Positions 55,236 through 63,999 of a DNA stretch of 64,000 nt are shown here, one piece after another. The first letter of the stretch is position 1. Every line of letters starts with the position of its first letter. The stretch spans positions 124,001-188,000 of the forward strand of contig NZ_JAASAD010000003.1 in assembly GCF_012726175.1 (NCBI RefSeq), read 5' to 3'. Both the position numbers and the translations under genes were made by a program. Source of the stretch: Micromonospora sp. HNM0581. Lineage in GTDB: Bacteria > Actinomycetota > Actinomycetes > Mycobacteriales > Micromonosporaceae. The notes under the pieces are model-generated. The model had not been told where the DNA came from. It saw nothing but the letters and a program-made list of their open reading frames with translations, and searched no databases.

Positions 55236-57110
55236 TCAGAGGGTCAACGTCCAGGTGTTGATGTAGCCGGTGTCAGCGCCGTAGACGTCGCGGACCTGAA
55301 GGCGCCAGGTGCCGTCCGCCGCCTCGCTGGACAGGTTCACCGGGTACGTGGCGTCCACATTGTCCGCGCCGTCGAAGATGCTGCTGTTCTTCAGTCGGTA
55401 GGACGAGCCGTCCGGCGCGAGCAAGTCGATGACCAGGTCACCTCGGTAGGTGTGCACGATGTTCACCGCGACGGTCGAGCTCGACGAGGCGTTCCGGCCA
55501 CAGCCGGAGATCGTGATCGAGCTGGTCACCGCCGAGCCCGCGTCCGGGATGGCCACGTCGGTGCCGTTGGTCGCGGAGCAGCCCCCGCCGCTGCCGCCGG
55601 TGACCGTCAGCGTGTACGTCGCGCTTCTGGAGCCGGAGGCCGCGGTACCGGTGACGGTCACCGGGTACGAGCCAGCCGGCGTACTGGCCGAGGTGTCGAT
55701 GGTCACTGTGGACGAGCCGCCGGAGGTGACGGAGGCCGGGCTGAACGAGGCGGTGGCCCCGGACGGCAACCCGCTGGCCGAGAGGCTCACCGACTGGGCG
55801 GAGCCGTTCGTGGTCGCGGTGGTCACGGTGGCGGTCGCCGAACTGCCTGCCGTGACCGAGCCGGAGGTCGGCGAAATCGAGACCGAGAAGTCGTTGGTCG
55901 GCGGCGGAGTGCTGCCATTGACCACGTACAGCAACCGGTTCGGGGTGCCCGTGCCGACGTTCGAGATCACGTTCGGGGTGGAGTTGCCGACCAGATGGTC
56001 CCGGACCTGCTGGGGAGTCCACGACGGGTTGGCCGAGAGGACCAGCGCCGCCGCACCGGCGACGTGCGGCGAAGCCATCGAGGTGCCGCTGATGGTGTTC
56101 GTCGCGGTGTCGTTCGTGTGCCAGGCGGAGGGGATGCTCACGCCCGGGGCGAGGATGTCCACACAGGTGCCGTAGTTGGAGAAGCTCGCGGCGGTGTCGT
56201 TGCTCTGGGTGGCACCGACGGTGATCGCCGGTGCGGCCCGGGCCGGCGAGTAGTTGCAGGCGTTCTGCCGCTGACCGAGGATGTTGCCGTTGCCGGCTGC
56301 CACCGCGTACGTCACACCGGAGTCGATCGAGTTGATGACCGCGTTGTCGACTGCGGTGTTCGCCCCGCCGCCGAGGCTCATGTTGGCCACGGCCGGCTTC
56401 ACCGCGTTGGCGGTGACCCAGTCGATGCCGGCGATGACACCGGCGTTGGTGCCGCTTCCGGAGCAGTTCAGCACTTTGACCGCCACCAGCCGGGTCGCTT
56501 TGGCCACGCCGTACGCCGAGCCGCCGACCGTGCCGGCCACGTGCGTGCCGTGACCGTTGCAGTCGGTGTTGTTGGAGTCGACGGTGTTGGTGCCCCAGGT
56601 CGCCCGCCCGCCGAAGTCGGAGTGGGTGGTCCGAATACCGGTGTCGATCACGTACGAGGTCACATTCGTGGCCGTGTCGGGGTAGGTGTACGAACTGTCG
56701 AGTGGAAGGTTCCGCTGGTCGATCCGGTCCAGACCCCAGGACGGGGGGTTCGTCTGGGTGTCCGCGAGGGAGACGACGTGGTTCTGCTCGACGTACGCGA
56801 CGGCGGGGTCTGCCGCGATCCGGGCCGCAGCTCGTGCGCTCAACCGCAACTCGGCACCGCGGACCGCCGCGCTGTAGGTCCGCGCCGTATGCCCGCCGTG
56901 CCGGCGTAGCAGCCGGTCCACCGAGGAGTCGACGGCCGCCCGGCTGACCTCGCTGTCCTTGAACACCACGATGTAGCTGCCTTCGACGGCGGTCGCGCCG
57001 CCGGTGCCCCGGACGGTGCCGACCGGCTCGGCCGCCATGGCGGGCGTGGCTGACGCCACCATGGCCAGCGTGGCCAGGCCGACGAGCACGGATCTCTTCG
57101 GAAGAGCCAT
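55236..57110 (-). CDS. Secreted S8 subtilisin-like protease with I9 propeptide and P domain
   Basis: A 624-residue exported protease. A signal peptide ends at about residue 27 (ATPAMAA) and an I9 inhibitor propeptide follows (YIVVFKDSEVSRAAVDSSV). The catalytic aspartate is in VIDTGIRTTH, histidine in NGHGTHVAGT and serine in GTSMASPHVAG near 350. An Ig-like Ser/Thr-rich module (about 410-500) precedes a C-terminal proprotein-convertase P domain (HTYRGDLVIDLLAPDG). It degrades extracellular protein. It has its own promoter in the 216-base gap to the divergent neighbour. Confidence 0.93.
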   Translation of the reverse strand: MALPKRSVLVGLATLAMVASATPAMAAEPVGTVRGTGGATAVEGSYIVVFKDSEVSRAAVDSSVDRLLRRHGGHTARTYSAAVRGAELRLSARAAARIAADPAVAYVEQNHVVSLADTQTNPPSWGLDRIDQRNLPLDSSYTYPDTATNVTSYVIDTGIRTTHSDFGGRATWGTNTVDSNNTDCNGHGTHVAGTVGGSAYGVAKATRLVAVKVLNCSGSGTNAGVIAGIDWVTANAVKPAVANMSLGGGANTAVDNAVINSIDSGVTYAVAAGNGNILGQRQNACNYSPARAAPAITVGATQSNDTAASFSNYGTCVDILAPGVSIPSAWHTNDTATNTISGTSMASPHVAGAAALVLSANPSWTPQQVRDHLVGNSTPNVISNVGTGTPNRLLYVVNGSTPPPTNDFSVSISPTSGSVTAGSSATATVTTATTNGSAQSVSLSASGLPSGATASFSPASVTSGGSSTVTIDTSASTPAGSYPVTVTGTAASGSRSATYTLTVTGGSGGGCSATNGTDVAIPDAGSAVTSSITISGCGRNASSSSTVAVNIVHTYRGDLVIDLLAPDGSSYRLKNSSIFDGADNVDATYPVNLSSEAADGTWRLQVRDVYGADTGYINTWTLTL

Positions 57111-57326
57111 CTTCCCTTACCTCCCTCGGGTCGGCATCGGCCGTCCACCTGCTCGGGGCAGGCTGATCGATGGACGCCGATCACCGTGAGAGTAGTTGCA
57201 CGTGTGCGGACAGTTGAACATGTCGGATCCCCCATAACACCGGCGAGATGGTTCCCCTACGGGGCCGGGTACGGGACGAACCGGGGGCAGGTCCGGATTC
57301 GACGCCCGGAAATCCGGGCAAGGCTG

Positions 57327-57935
57327 ATGAACATGCAGAGCCATCTCGCCCTCCTGCTTCCGGTGGCCGCCGCCTGGTGGACCGCCGGCTATCTCGCGGA
57401 CGGGCTCCCCCGCCTGAACCACGCTCGCGAGTTGCGCCAGCGCACCGGCTGGCTGCTCGCGCTGACCCTGACCGGGCTCGGCCTGACGGTGGCGCTGCCG
57501 ATCGCCGGGCTGGGCACCGTCGGGCCGAGCCCGGTGGACGATGCCGCCGACGGGCTGGTGTTCGCCGCCGTGCCCGCGCTGTTGGTGGCCGGCAGCACGG
57601 TGCGCCGGTTACGGCGGCTGTGGGCCGGGGCGGGAGCCCTGTCCGTCACGGCCAGGACACCGGCACCGCACGGACTGCGTGCCGCCGCCGCCCACCCACT
57701 TGTCGGACTGCCGCTGCAGGTGACCGGCCTGGCACTGCTACCGGCGGTGATCATGGCGAGCGGTGCCGGCCGGTTCCTCGGGTCCTCGGCGACCGGGCCG
57801 GTCATCACTGTCGCGGTGCTGGCCGTGGCGGCGATCGCCGTACGCCACGCGCTGCGGCACAGCCACTTCGCCGAGCGGGCGATGCCGGAACGGGTGTCGT
57901 CACCGCGCCCGGCCGCCAGCGCCCTGCACGTATAG
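57327..57935 (+). CDS. Membrane protein, function unknown
   Basis: A 202-residue protein with about five hydrophobic helices (LALLLPVAAAWWTAGYL, LLALTLTGLGLTVALPI, LVFAAVPALLVAG, LQVTGLALLPAVIMASG, VITVAVLAVAAIAV). I do not recognise the family. ATG 57327 is used; a second ATG is two codons later. Its last 36 bases overlap the 3' end of the opposite-strand gene. Confidence 0.7.
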   Translation: MNMQSHLALLLPVAAAWWTAGYLADGLPRLNHARELRQRTGWLLALTLTGLGLTVALPIAGLGTVGPSPVDDAADGLVFAAVPALLVAGSTVRRLRRLWAGAGALSVTARTPAPHGLRAAAAHPLVGLPLQVTGLALLPAVIMASGAGRFLGSSATGPVITVAVLAVAAIAVRHALRHSHFAERAMPERVSSPRPAASALHV

Positions 57936-58304
57936 CAGCTCCAGGATCGCCCTGGTGGCCTCGAACCACCGGTCGAGCCAGCCAGGGGGCGGCACGCTGC
58001 CCTTCGGTGGCAACTCCAACAGCAGGCCCCGCAGCAGCGGATGGTCCACGAGGGAGCCGTCGTCCACCGTCGACCAGCCGCCGGCCGGGAAGGACGGTTC
58101 GGTGAGCGGGTTCGGGTCCAGCGACGGCAGGGTGAGCGGCGACGGTGGCTCGGTCGCCACCGGGGTCTCCCGGCCCGCGTGTTCGGTCTCCGCCGACACC
58201 ACCTCGGTCAGTACGGTGTCCCGCCGGGCTCCGCGATACTTGCCGCCGAACCGCTCCGGTTTTCCCGGACCGTTCGTGAGGTTCTCCGACCCGATACTCG
58301 TCAT
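57900..58304 (-). CDS. Hypothetical Pro-rich protein
   Basis: A 134-residue soluble protein, rich in Pro, Thr and Glu in the middle, with a C-terminal amphipathic helix (LDRWFEATRAILELLYV). ATG 58304 was chosen for its GAGACGG upstream. The family is unknown. It converges on and overlaps the neighbouring membrane-protein gene by 36 bases. Confidence 0.55.
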   Translation of the reverse strand: MTSIGSENLTNGPGKPERFGGKYRGARRDTVLTEVVSAETEHAGRETPVATEPPSPLTLPSLDPNPLTEPSFPAGGWSTVDDGSLVDHPLLRGLLLELPPKGSVPPPGWLDRWFEATRAILELLYVQGAGGRAR

Positions 58305-58453
58305 CCGTCTCGCCTGCCTCACTCGGTTACCCGCCCTGCCGGGGGGATGTCGACCAGCGCGTACCGAGAGGTACAACGACACGGACCCGATGTGGCGACG
58401 GCAGTGGGTGGAGCACCCGCCGGCGCCTGCCGCGCCGACAGGTCACGACAGCC

Positions 58454-58488
58454 GGATCCCCGCCCGGCCGCTGGCCGGGCGGGGATCC
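58454..58488 (-). terminator. Terminator of the DUF397/XRE pair
   Basis: A 16-bp perfect stem GGATCCCCGCCCGGCC with its complement and a 3-base loop lies 22 bases after the DUF397 stop. Confidence 0.85.
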
Positions 58489-58509
58489 GTCGTCACCGTC
58501 CCCTGGTTG

Positions 58510-58710
58510 TCAGGCCCGGGGGAACGCGCCGTCCCTTGTGCTGGCGACGAAAGCGTGCCAGTCGCCCGGCGCGAAGACCAGGGCCGGTCCGGCCTTGTCC
58601 TTCGAGTCACGGACGCCGACCGCCCCGGTCACGTACGCCACCTCAACGCAGTTGTCACAGTTCGGCCCGCTCTTCGAGCTCTTGAACCATGTCGCCTGCG
58701 CCAGGTTCAC
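58510..58710 (-). CDS. DUF397 domain protein
   Basis: A 66-residue protein with the DUF397 pattern: WFKSSKSG, NCDNCVEVAYV, VGVRDSKD and WHAFVAS. DUF397 proteins are paired with XRE regulators in streptomycetes and relatives and behave like small antagonists or toxin-antitoxin partners. GTG 58710 overlaps the regulator stop (GTGA) and follows AAGGATT; a GTG at 58737 would add nine residues. Confidence 0.9.
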   Translation of the reverse strand: MNLAQATWFKSSKSGPNCDNCVEVAYVTGAVGVRDSKDKAGPALVFAPGDWHAFVASTRDGAFPRA

Positions 58711-59582
58711 GGAGAATCCTTGCGTCGCCACTTCCACAACGGCTCCTCTGCCAGTCTCGCGATGTACTCCACGGACTCCTCCGGACGTCTGGCCGCTGCT
58801 CGAATGTGATCGAAGATGAAGCTGTACTTCTGTAGTTCGTCGCTCTTCTCCAGGAAAAGCCCACCCGTGGCGTTCTCCGCGTACACGACATCCGGATCAC
58901 CGGGTTCGGGGAAGCTGAGGATCGTGAAGGTGCCGTCCATGCCGGCGTGCGCCCCCACCTCGAACGGCAGGACCTGAAGCGTCACGTTCGGCTGCTGTGC
59001 CACCTTCACCAACCGCTTGAGCTGTTCACGCATAACCGCGTCCCCGCCCACCGGACGGCTCAACACCGCTTCATCGAGCACCACCCACAGATCTGCCGGA
59101 TCATCCTGGGTCAACAACGACTGACGGCCGAGTCGGACACGCACCCGTTGCTGCACCTGCTCCGAGCTGAAATCGGGGCGGGCGGCGCGGATCATCGCGC
59201 TGGCGTAGTCCTCGGTCTCCAGCAGCCCCGGCACCACCTGCTGCTCGTATGCACGGATCGAACTGGCCGCCGCCTCCAGGCCCACGTACGCCCCGACCAG
59301 CACCGTGCTGTAGGGATGCCACCAGCCCTTTTGCCGCGCCTCACGGGCGATCTGCACCAGCTCGTCACTTTCGGCGCCGACCACTCCGTAGATGCGGAGC
59401 ATGTCCCGCACGTCCCGGGGCGTCGCGGTGGTGTGGCCCGTCTCGATACGCGAAACCTTGGAGGCCGAGCACTCCAACTGCTCCGCCACCGCCTCGATGG
59501 TGATCCCGGCGACCTCCCGCTGGCGGCGCAGTTCCGCGCCGAGCCGGCGTCGGCGGATGGTCGGGCTGCGCCGCTCGCTCAC
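58707..59582 (-). CDS. XRE-family regulator with DUF5753 domain
   Basis: A 291-residue protein: N-terminal helix-turn-helix (LRRQREVAGITIEAVAEQL, SASKVSRIETG) and a C-terminal DUF5753 ligand or partner domain (EQQVVPGLLETEDYA, LPFEVGAHAGMDGTF). With the downstream DUF397 gene it forms the common actinobacterial regulator pair. GTG 59582 follows AGAGGTGA. Targets are unknown. Confidence 0.92.
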   Translation of the reverse strand: MSERRSPTIRRRRLGAELRRQREVAGITIEAVAEQLECSASKVSRIETGHTTATPRDVRDMLRIYGVVGAESDELVQIAREARQKGWWHPYSTVLVGAYVGLEAAASSIRAYEQQVVPGLLETEDYASAMIRAARPDFSSEQVQQRVRVRLGRQSLLTQDDPADLWVVLDEAVLSRPVGGDAVMREQLKRLVKVAQQPNVTLQVLPFEVGAHAGMDGTFTILSFPEPGDPDVVYAENATGGLFLEKSDELQKYSFIFDHIRAAARRPEESVEYIARLAEEPLWKWRRKDSP

Positions 59583-60026
59583 CTGTCACCTCTCCGCTTC
59601 GCGCCGCTCGACCGCCCGCCCACGGCGCGATCCTCCCGGCGAGCGTTCGCGGCGTGGGGTGGTTGCGGTCCTCGGCCGGCCGCGGCGGGCGAAACCGGCT
59701 CTCAGTGTGCCGCTCGGGTGGCGACGCATTCAAGCGCCGTTTCGTGCGAGCCCCTCACGTATAGGCAAAAGCCGACGTGCAACTTGCATGAAGCACACTC
59801 CTGATGCAGTCTGTCCGTATGACCCGGGTTACTTACCGTCTCCGATCCGTCTCCACGAGTGATCTTCACCGTGGAGAAGTGGGTCACCGGGCAGCAGTTC
59901 CGTACTGAACCGACGGATCGCGCCACCGACTCCGGCCCTCGAGACACGACCTCGTCACCGAAGTCGAACGAACCCCCATCATCCCCAGCCGGCCCTTCCC
60001 GCCGGCCGACCCTTGCAGGAGCCCAT
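59583..60026. other. 444-base intergenic region
   Basis: No convincing gene. It holds the promoter of the minus-strand XRE operon and, to the right, of the small plus-strand gene. A plus-strand open frame from 59859 continues into that gene, but its codons look like filler. A moderately AT-richer segment lies at 59750-59870. Confidence 0.5.
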
Positions 60027-60314
60027 GTGCTTCCCCGCTCTGGTGACGTACTGCACGTGACACGCGCGGCGAGTGTCCAGTTCCACAGACCCATCCTGTT
60101 CCGGGTGATCCGGGTACTCGACCGGCCCACCTACGACGGCTGGCTCTGGCTCGAAGGCTACGAGTTGAACGCGGCGGGGGACGCGGTCAACCGTCGTTCA
60201 ATCTTCGTCCAGCGCGCCGGTCTGCAGCAGGTCCAGGCCGCCCCGCAGCAGCGTCCACACACCGTACGATCGGCGCGCCGACCAGGCGTACGGATGCCGG
60301 TCAGAGTGCACTGA
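60027..60314 (+). CDS. Small conserved-looking hypothetical protein
   Basis: A 95-residue soluble protein containing ILFRVIRVLDRPTYDGWLWL and EGYELNAAGDAVNRRSIFVQ, a short beta-rich fold I have seen in actinobacterial hypothetical proteins near DUF397 genes. GTG 60027 was preferred because GCAGGAG lies 5 bases upstream; an extension to 59859 is open. Function unknown. Confidence 0.6.
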   Translation: MLPRSGDVLHVTRAASVQFHRPILFRVIRVLDRPTYDGWLWLEGYELNAAGDAVNRRSIFVQRAGLQQVQAAPQQRPHTVRSARRPGVRMPVRVH

Positions 60315-60343
60315 GCATCTCGAATCTCAGGTGAAAAGGATTC

Positions 60344-60381
60344 GGTGGGCATGCCGCCGGCATAGAATCGGTATGCCCACC
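60344..60381 (+). terminator. Hairpin after the small hypothetical gene
   Basis: A 13-bp stem (one G-T pair) GGTGGGCATGCCG/CGGTATGCCCACC with a 12-base loop lies 30 bases after the stop. Confidence 0.65.
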
Positions 60382-60425
60382 CCGGCATTTCTGTAACCCC
60401 GTGCCGCCCGGACCCCAAACCTGGG

Positions 60426-60875
60426 ATGGCCATGGTCAACGTGTCCGCGCGGGAGCCACGCCGGCCCCGCATCGCCCACACCTTCGGACTCCTGGCGCTT
60501 CTCGGCGCCGTCACCACCGTTGTGGTGCTGGGTCACGATCCCGCCCTGTCGTCCACCCGGCTGGCCGAGCCCGTACCGGCCCCGGAGATCACAGTCGTGG
60601 AGAGTGAGCCAGTCGAGCCGGACACCACATCCGACAGCGTCTGGGACGGCTTCACCCACGACGGCTTCTTCGGCCAACCGGCCGACCGCACGGCAGACTC
60701 CACCGGCGGTTCCGGGCAGCCCACGCACCCGACCGGTCAACAGGTGCCGGTCAGGGCCACGGGTCACGGCACTGCAGAGGAACTCCGCCGGTCGCTGTTC
60801 TGGTCCGGGGTGTTCGGCTTGGCGATCTCCCTCGCCGGCCTGGGGCTGGTCGGCACGAGACGCCGCATGTGGTGA
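60426..60875 (+). CDS. Two-helix membrane protein, function unknown
   Basis: A 149-residue protein with helices near 18-36 (IAHTFGLLALLGAVTTVVVL) and near 124-143 (LFWSGVFGLAISLAGLGLV), flanking an acidic Pro/Thr-rich extracellular loop. No recognised family. It converges on the PASTA gene with a 9-base gap. Confidence 0.6.
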   Translation: MAMVNVSAREPRRPRIAHTFGLLALLGAVTTVVVLGHDPALSSTRLAEPVPAPEITVVESEPVEPDTTSDSVWDGFTHDGFFGQPADRTADSTGGSGQPTHPTGQQVPVRATGHGTAEELRRSLFWSGVFGLAISLAGLGLVGTRRRMW

Positions 60876-60884
60876 GCCGGGCGA

Positions 60885-61652
60885 TCAACTCGTTGGGCTG
60901 ACCGTGGCGGTCGGCCCGGTGGTCGGCTCAACCGTCGTCGGCGATGGGCTCGGGCTGGCGGCGACCACCAGCCGGACCTCGTCGCCCTGGTCCACCAACT
61001 CGCCGCCCTCCGGGTCGGTGGCGATGACAGTCCCCTCGGGCTGGTCCGACGGCCGATACTCCACCTGATAGTCGAGGCCGAGCCCGTCCAGTGCCGCCTG
61101 TGCCGCGGCCTCCGGTAGACCCACGAGCGGCGGCACCGGCACCTCGACGGGCGCGGGACTCGTCGTCGGTGCCGGTGAGGGAGACGCGCTGGTCGGCGAC
61201 GGCGAGACGGTGGTCGGTGGAGCCTGGGTGCTGGGCGAGGGTGACTCCGGTGCCGGCCCGTCGCCGTCCAGCCCTCGGCGGGCCAACCAGAACCCACCCC
61301 CGATCAGGCCGAGCAGAAGCAGCAGGAGGACGCCCCAAAGGATCGGCAGCCACCACGGGCGCCCCGGCTGCTCGTCGGCGTACCAGTCACCACCGGCCGG
61401 CTCACGGTCCACGCCCGGCCGGACCGAGGGGACCTCGGCACGCCCGGACCACGCCGCCGGACCGGAACGCTGGCTAGGGGGCAACGGCGCGGTGGCGTCC
61501 GCCGGCTCACCGACCGTACGGTCCATCGGCGCCGTCTCGTCCGGTGCACGTCCGAGTGGTGCGGTCTCGTGCGGGTCGGAGCCGGACGGCGGGATCGGTC
61601 GGGTCCGGTCGTCCGGTTGACCGTCGGTCGGCTCCTGGCGGTCGTGGCTCAC
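60885..61652 (-). CDS. Membrane-anchored single-PASTA protein (1)
   Basis: A 255-residue protein: acidic cytoplasmic N-terminus, one helix (WWLPILWGVLLLLLLGLIGG, about 100-120), a Ser/Thr/Pro stalk, one PASTA domain (VPPLVGLPEAAAQAALDGLG, EGTVIATDPEGGELV) and a Thr-rich tail. It resembles the outer part of a PknB receptor without the kinase. It may bind muropeptides and act as a decoy or regulator. GTG 61652. Confidence 0.8.
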   Translation of the reverse strand: MSHDRQEPTDGQPDDRTRPIPPSGSDPHETAPLGRAPDETAPMDRTVGEPADATAPLPPSQRSGPAAWSGRAEVPSVRPGVDREPAGGDWYADEQPGRPWWLPILWGVLLLLLLGLIGGGFWLARRGLDGDGPAPESPSPSTQAPPTTVSPSPTSASPSPAPTTSPAPVEVPVPPLVGLPEAAAQAALDGLGLDYQVEYRPSDQPEGTVIATDPEGGELVDQGDEVRLVVAASPSPSPTTVEPTTGPTATVSPTS

Positions 61653-61751
61653 GGCACGTCCTTTCCGCCGATCGGGCGGGCATCAGGCCCCTCGACGGTC
61701 AACCTAGCGGTTCTGCCGCCCATCGGTCGGCATCAGCGTGTCGGGTGCGCG

Positions 61752-62441
61752 TCACGGCACCGGAGCGCTCGGGTCCGTGCTCGGCGGCGTACCGCACCAG
61801 ATCTGCACCACGTCGTTCCACCTGCCGACCGTCCCGCCCGGCGGTTGCTGCGACGTGACCGCACCGGAGCGCCCTGCGGGATAGCGGGGGAAGAAGCCGT
61901 CATCGACGAGTTCGTCTCCCGCGTCGTTACAAGCCGCACCGGTTAGGTCCGGTACTTCGTTGGGCGGCGCGGCTCCAGCTACGTTGATCTTGACGGTGAC
62001 ACCACGCCGCACCGGCGTGCCCGGGGCCGGGTCGGTGCTGCGGACGTTGGAACCACCGCCGCTTCCGAAGACGAGTTGCCAGCCCAGTCCCAGGTTCCGC
62101 AACTCCTCCCTGGCCTCCTCGAAGTCCGCGCCGACCAGGTCCGGAACGGTGAGCCCGGTCGGCCGCGCCGGGCTGGGACTGCTACTCGGCTTGGCCGGGG
62201 TGCTCGGCGCCGGTCGTTCCGCAGGCGGCGAGGTCCGGACGGCGGGTGTCGGGGTGGGGGTACCGGTCGCGACAGACGTCACCGGATCCGGTCCTGCCCG
62301 GTCGCCGGCGAGCACCCAACCACCGGCCGCTCCGACGATCGCGAGCAGTACGGCACCAGCCCCGCCGCCGACGACCAGTCTCGTCCGGTCCGGGGTGTTG
62401 TCACCACGCGCCGGCCACCCGTCCGTGGTCCCGTTCGTCAT
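61752..62441 (-). CDS. Membrane-anchored double-PASTA protein (2)
   Basis: A 229-residue protein with one helix near 22-44 (LVVGGGAGAVLLAIVGAAGG), a Pro/Ser/Thr stalk, and two PASTA-like units (VPDLVGADFEEAREELRNLG; VPDLTGAACNDAGDELVDDG). Two cysteines in the second unit and tail may form a bridge. Upstream of the single-PASTA gene in the same direction, 99 bases apart. Start ATG 62441. Confidence 0.8.
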   Translation of the reverse strand: MTNGTTDGWPARGDNTPDRTRLVVGGGAGAVLLAIVGAAGGWVLAGDRAGPDPVTSVATGTPTPTPAVRTSPPAERPAPSTPAKPSSSPSPARPTGLTVPDLVGADFEEAREELRNLGLGWQLVFGSGGGSNVRSTDPAPGTPVRRGVTVKINVAGAAPPNEVPDLTGAACNDAGDELVDDGFFPRYPAGRSGAVTSQQPPGGTVGRWNDVVQIWCGTPPSTDPSAPVP

Positions 62442-62562
62442 CCCGCCCACCGCCTCATCCCCCGCGACCTTAGCGAGCGGGGCCAAGCACTGTCCGTAAT
62501 CATTGCCGGTCGATGCCGCGCACGACTCGCCGCACCGACCACAGGACGTTACGCTGCCCCGC

Positions 62563-63999
62563 ATGGCCAGACAGGGCTGGGGAGGATCGATCGCCACCGC
62601 CGCCGGCGTTGCAGCCGGTGCCGGTGCCGCCCAACTGGGCTTCGGGTACGGCCTGGGCATTCTCAACTGGGTGCCTCCCGAGGCGACCGCCGGCACCGCG
62701 GCCTGGGTGGCCAGCCTCATCTGGGCGACCTGGATCGCCGCCACGTCGACGATCTTCGGTGCGGTCTGCGCACAACGACTGCACCATCGCCGTCGGGCCG
62801 CCTCCGACAGCCCGACGCCAGTCGACGGGTCGCGCACCTCCGACGCCTCGACCCCGCCGTCCGGCACCGCAGCGCCGGCCGGTCCAGCTTCGGCGACCGG
62901 GGCGACGTCGGGCGGCACAGCTGCCTCCGTCGACGAACCGCCTACCGCCACCGCCGAGCAGACCGGTGGCGGGCTGTGGGGCATCGCGCTGGCCGTGGCC
63001 GCCGGCATCGGTTCGCTGATCACCGTGTTGCTGGTCGCCGTGCCGGCCCGGGTCGCGGTGGTGCCGGACACGCCATCCCCCCGGGACATGGCCGCCGGAT
63101 ACGCGGCGGTCGGCGTACTGATCGGGACACTTGTCGCGATCTGGGTGCTGCGGTGCCGCGCTGCCGCCACGAACGTCATCGCCACCGCCAGCTGGCTCTG
63201 GCTGCTCGCGGTCATCGCCGTGGTCGACTCGGTGCTCGCCGGTCGCGGACTGACGACTGCGCAACTCGGCATCTGGCAACTCAGCTCGGGCAGCGACCAG
63301 TTCTGGATCCGGGACTACTTCTACTGGCCCGGTGCGGTGTTGTCGCTCGGTTCGGCACTGCTGGTCGGCGTACTGGCCGCCCGCAGCGGGGTCCGGGCAG
63401 CCGACCGGCGGGTCGGTGCCACCGTATCGGGGGCCGCGGGACCGCTGCTGGTGGCCATCGCCTACTTCCTCGCCGTGCCGAGGCTCACCTCGATCAGCCC
63501 GGAGCAGGTGTCCGCTCATCTCACCGCCCCGTACGCGGTGATCGTCGGCGTCGGCGGTTCGGCCCTGGTGGCGGCGCTCGCCCAACGATCGGCCCGGGTG
63601 GCGCGGAACCGGTCCAACGGTCCGCATACCGCCCCGGCGCTACCCCGGCAGCGGGTGGGAGACGGGGACGAACTCGCCCGCGAGTCCGAGCCGCAGGCAC
63701 GTCGGGATGCGTCGAGCACCGGCCGGCCCGGTAAGGCGGCCGGCGGCGGAGCGACGCAGGTACGCACGTCGGCGGCGCCGAAATCCACCACAGCACAACC
63801 GGCGGCGGTCAAACCGGCAACGCCGAAGTCCACGGCACCGCGACCGACCGCATCGAAGTCCGCGGCGCCGAAACCTGTCGTGTCGGGGTCGGCTGAGGAC
63901 GGTGAACCTGGTGCCCCGCCGTCCGTGGCGTCGACCGGAGATGACGAGACACCGGATGGCGCAAGCCGCCGCCCTCGGCAACAACGGCGTAGCCGTTAG
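62563..63999 (+). CDS. Multi-helix membrane protein with Ala/Pro/Lys-rich tail
   Basis: A 478-residue protein with about eight helices (AAGVAAGAGAAQLGFGYGLG, AAWVASLIWATWIAATS, LWGIALAVAAGIGSLI and others) and a C-terminal ~120-residue low-complexity basic tail rich in SAAPKS and PKST units, ending at TAG 63997. The tail may contact DNA, RNA or anionic lipid. The family is not recognised. ATG 62563 follows a 121-base divergent spacer from the PASTA gene. Confidence 0.72.
   Translation: MARQGWGGSIATAAGVAAGAGAAQLGFGYGLGILNWVPPEATAGTAAWVASLIWATWIAATSTIFGAVCAQRLHHRRRAASDSPTPVDGSRTSDASTPPSGTAAPAGPASATGATSGGTAASVDEPPTATAEQTGGGLWGIALAVAAGIGSLITVLLVAVPARVAVVPDTPSPRDMAAGYAAVGVLIGTLVAIWVLRCRAAATNVIATASWLWLLAVIAVVDSVLAGRGLTTAQLGIWQLSSGSDQFWIRDYFYWPGAVLSLGSALLVGVLAARSGVRAADRRVGATVSGAAGPLLVAIAYFLAVPRLTSISPEQVSAHLTAPYAVIVGVGGSALVAALAQRSARVARNRSNGPHTAPALPRQRVGDGDELARESEPQARRDASSTGRPGKAAGGGATQVRTSAAPKSTTAQPAAVKPATPKSTAPRPTASKSAAPKPVVSGSAEDGEPGAPPSVASTGDDETPDGASRRPRQQRRSR

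Noticed and set aside
54996-56909. Plus-strand open frame of about 640 codons
   Set aside because: Antisense to the subtilisin gene; composition is Arg/Gly/Val filler without domains.
59859-60026. N-terminal extension of the small hypothetical protein
   Set aside because: The extension is Pro/Ser/Arg filler and a good ribosome site precedes GTG 60027.
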